DNA of 64,000 bases, taken from Paraburkholderia rhynchosiae (GTDB lineage Bacteria; Pseudomonadota; Gammaproteobacteria; Burkholderiales; Burkholderiaceae). Positions within the stretch are counted from its first letter, which is position 1, and every line of letters begins with the position of its first letter. A model generated the notes under the pieces. The model did not search any database and was not told the origin of the DNA. It worked only from the letters and a program-made list of their open reading frames with translations. The position numbers and the translations under genes were made by a program. The stretch lies in assembly GCF_002879865.1 (NCBI RefSeq), contig NZ_PNXY01000004.1:310001-374000 (forward strand), read 5' to 3'. Shown here piece after piece: positions 63,937 to 64,000 of this stretch.

Positions 63937-63951
63937 GTATGTAGTATATCA
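63937..63951. promoter_or_regulatory. Candidate GntR operator 3 (variant)
   Basis: GTATGTAGTATATCA differs from the 15-mer GTATGTGATATATCA at two positions. It lies about 70 bp upstream of the small membrane protein and GntR genes, consistent with autoregulation. Confidence 0.5.
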
Positions 63952-64000
63952 GCCACTCTTGTTAAACACATGTCCTTACGGTAGCACGCGTTGCCCGGTC

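Overview
The window looks like a chromosome segment of a Burkholderia sensu lato species, most likely Paraburkholderia. Coding regions have high GC and strong GC3 bias. Typical Burkholderiales families are present: a DUF4148 protein, a DUF3443-like lipoprotein, a 3-hydroxybutyrate-oligomer hydrolase, a PaoABC-type oxidoreductase and many LysR regulators. I saw no rRNA, tRNA, CRISPR array, transposase or integrase. Gene density is high, and many pairs overlap at ATGA stop-start junctions.

Region 1 (1-4300) is a minus-strand operon for a polyamine-type ABC importer: ATPase, HAD hydrolase, FAD amine oxidoreductase and two permeases, the second cut by the window edge. A GcvA-like LysR gene diverges from it. 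Region 2 (5300-23250) is mixed housekeeping and accessory: two lipoproteins, glycogen phosphorylase, an MFS exporter, threonine aldolase, a LysM/LytM lipoprotein lacking zinc ligands, a cupin, 6-phosphogluconate dehydrogenase, a DUF938 methyltransferase, a sirtuin, an SDR, a polysaccharide deacetylase and a DUF2252 protein. Region 3 (23300-26600) has motAB standing alone, exodeoxyribonuclease III and a repeat-tailed small protein. Region 4 (26700-34930) has the 3HB-oligomer hydrolase, paoABC with a MocA-like cytidylyltransferase behind it, a uracil-DNA-glycosylase remnant and a PIG-L deacetylase.

Region 5 (35200-39220) is a compact phosphonate biosynthesis operon: PEP mutase fused to a nucleotidyltransferase, phosphonopyruvate decarboxylase and a PhnW-type transaminase. 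Together they would make 2-aminoethylphosphonate from PEP and probably activate it as a CMP derivative. Region 6 (39790-49600) holds a chemoreceptor, an extra FtsI-like penicillin-binding protein, a structured leader before a small ORF, a 2-hydroxychromene-2-carboxylate isomerase-like protein, two LysE exporters, an epoxide-hydrolase remnant, a YigZ protein, a lipoprotein and a ketopantoate reductase.

Region 7 (49600-64000) centres on oxalate and related acids. It has an aldehyde dehydrogenase, two LysR regulators and an OxlT-like antiporter, then a minus-strand operon: ThDP enzyme, formyl-CoA:oxalate CoA-transferase, ADP-forming acyl-CoA synthetase, FAH-family protein and a membrane protein. 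A GntR/FCD regulator lies upstream. Two sets of repeated regulatory sequence stand out here. A 15-mer with a palindromic TGATATATCA core flanks the GntR gene and the ThDP operon. A shared promoter-like element, AAACTTTAAYTAT followed 19 bases later by CTA, lies upstream of oxlT, a 101-residue unknown protein and the ketopantoate reductase. A third repeat, a REP-like hairpin family, abuts the Shine-Dalgarno sequences of the ThDP gene and one lysE gene.
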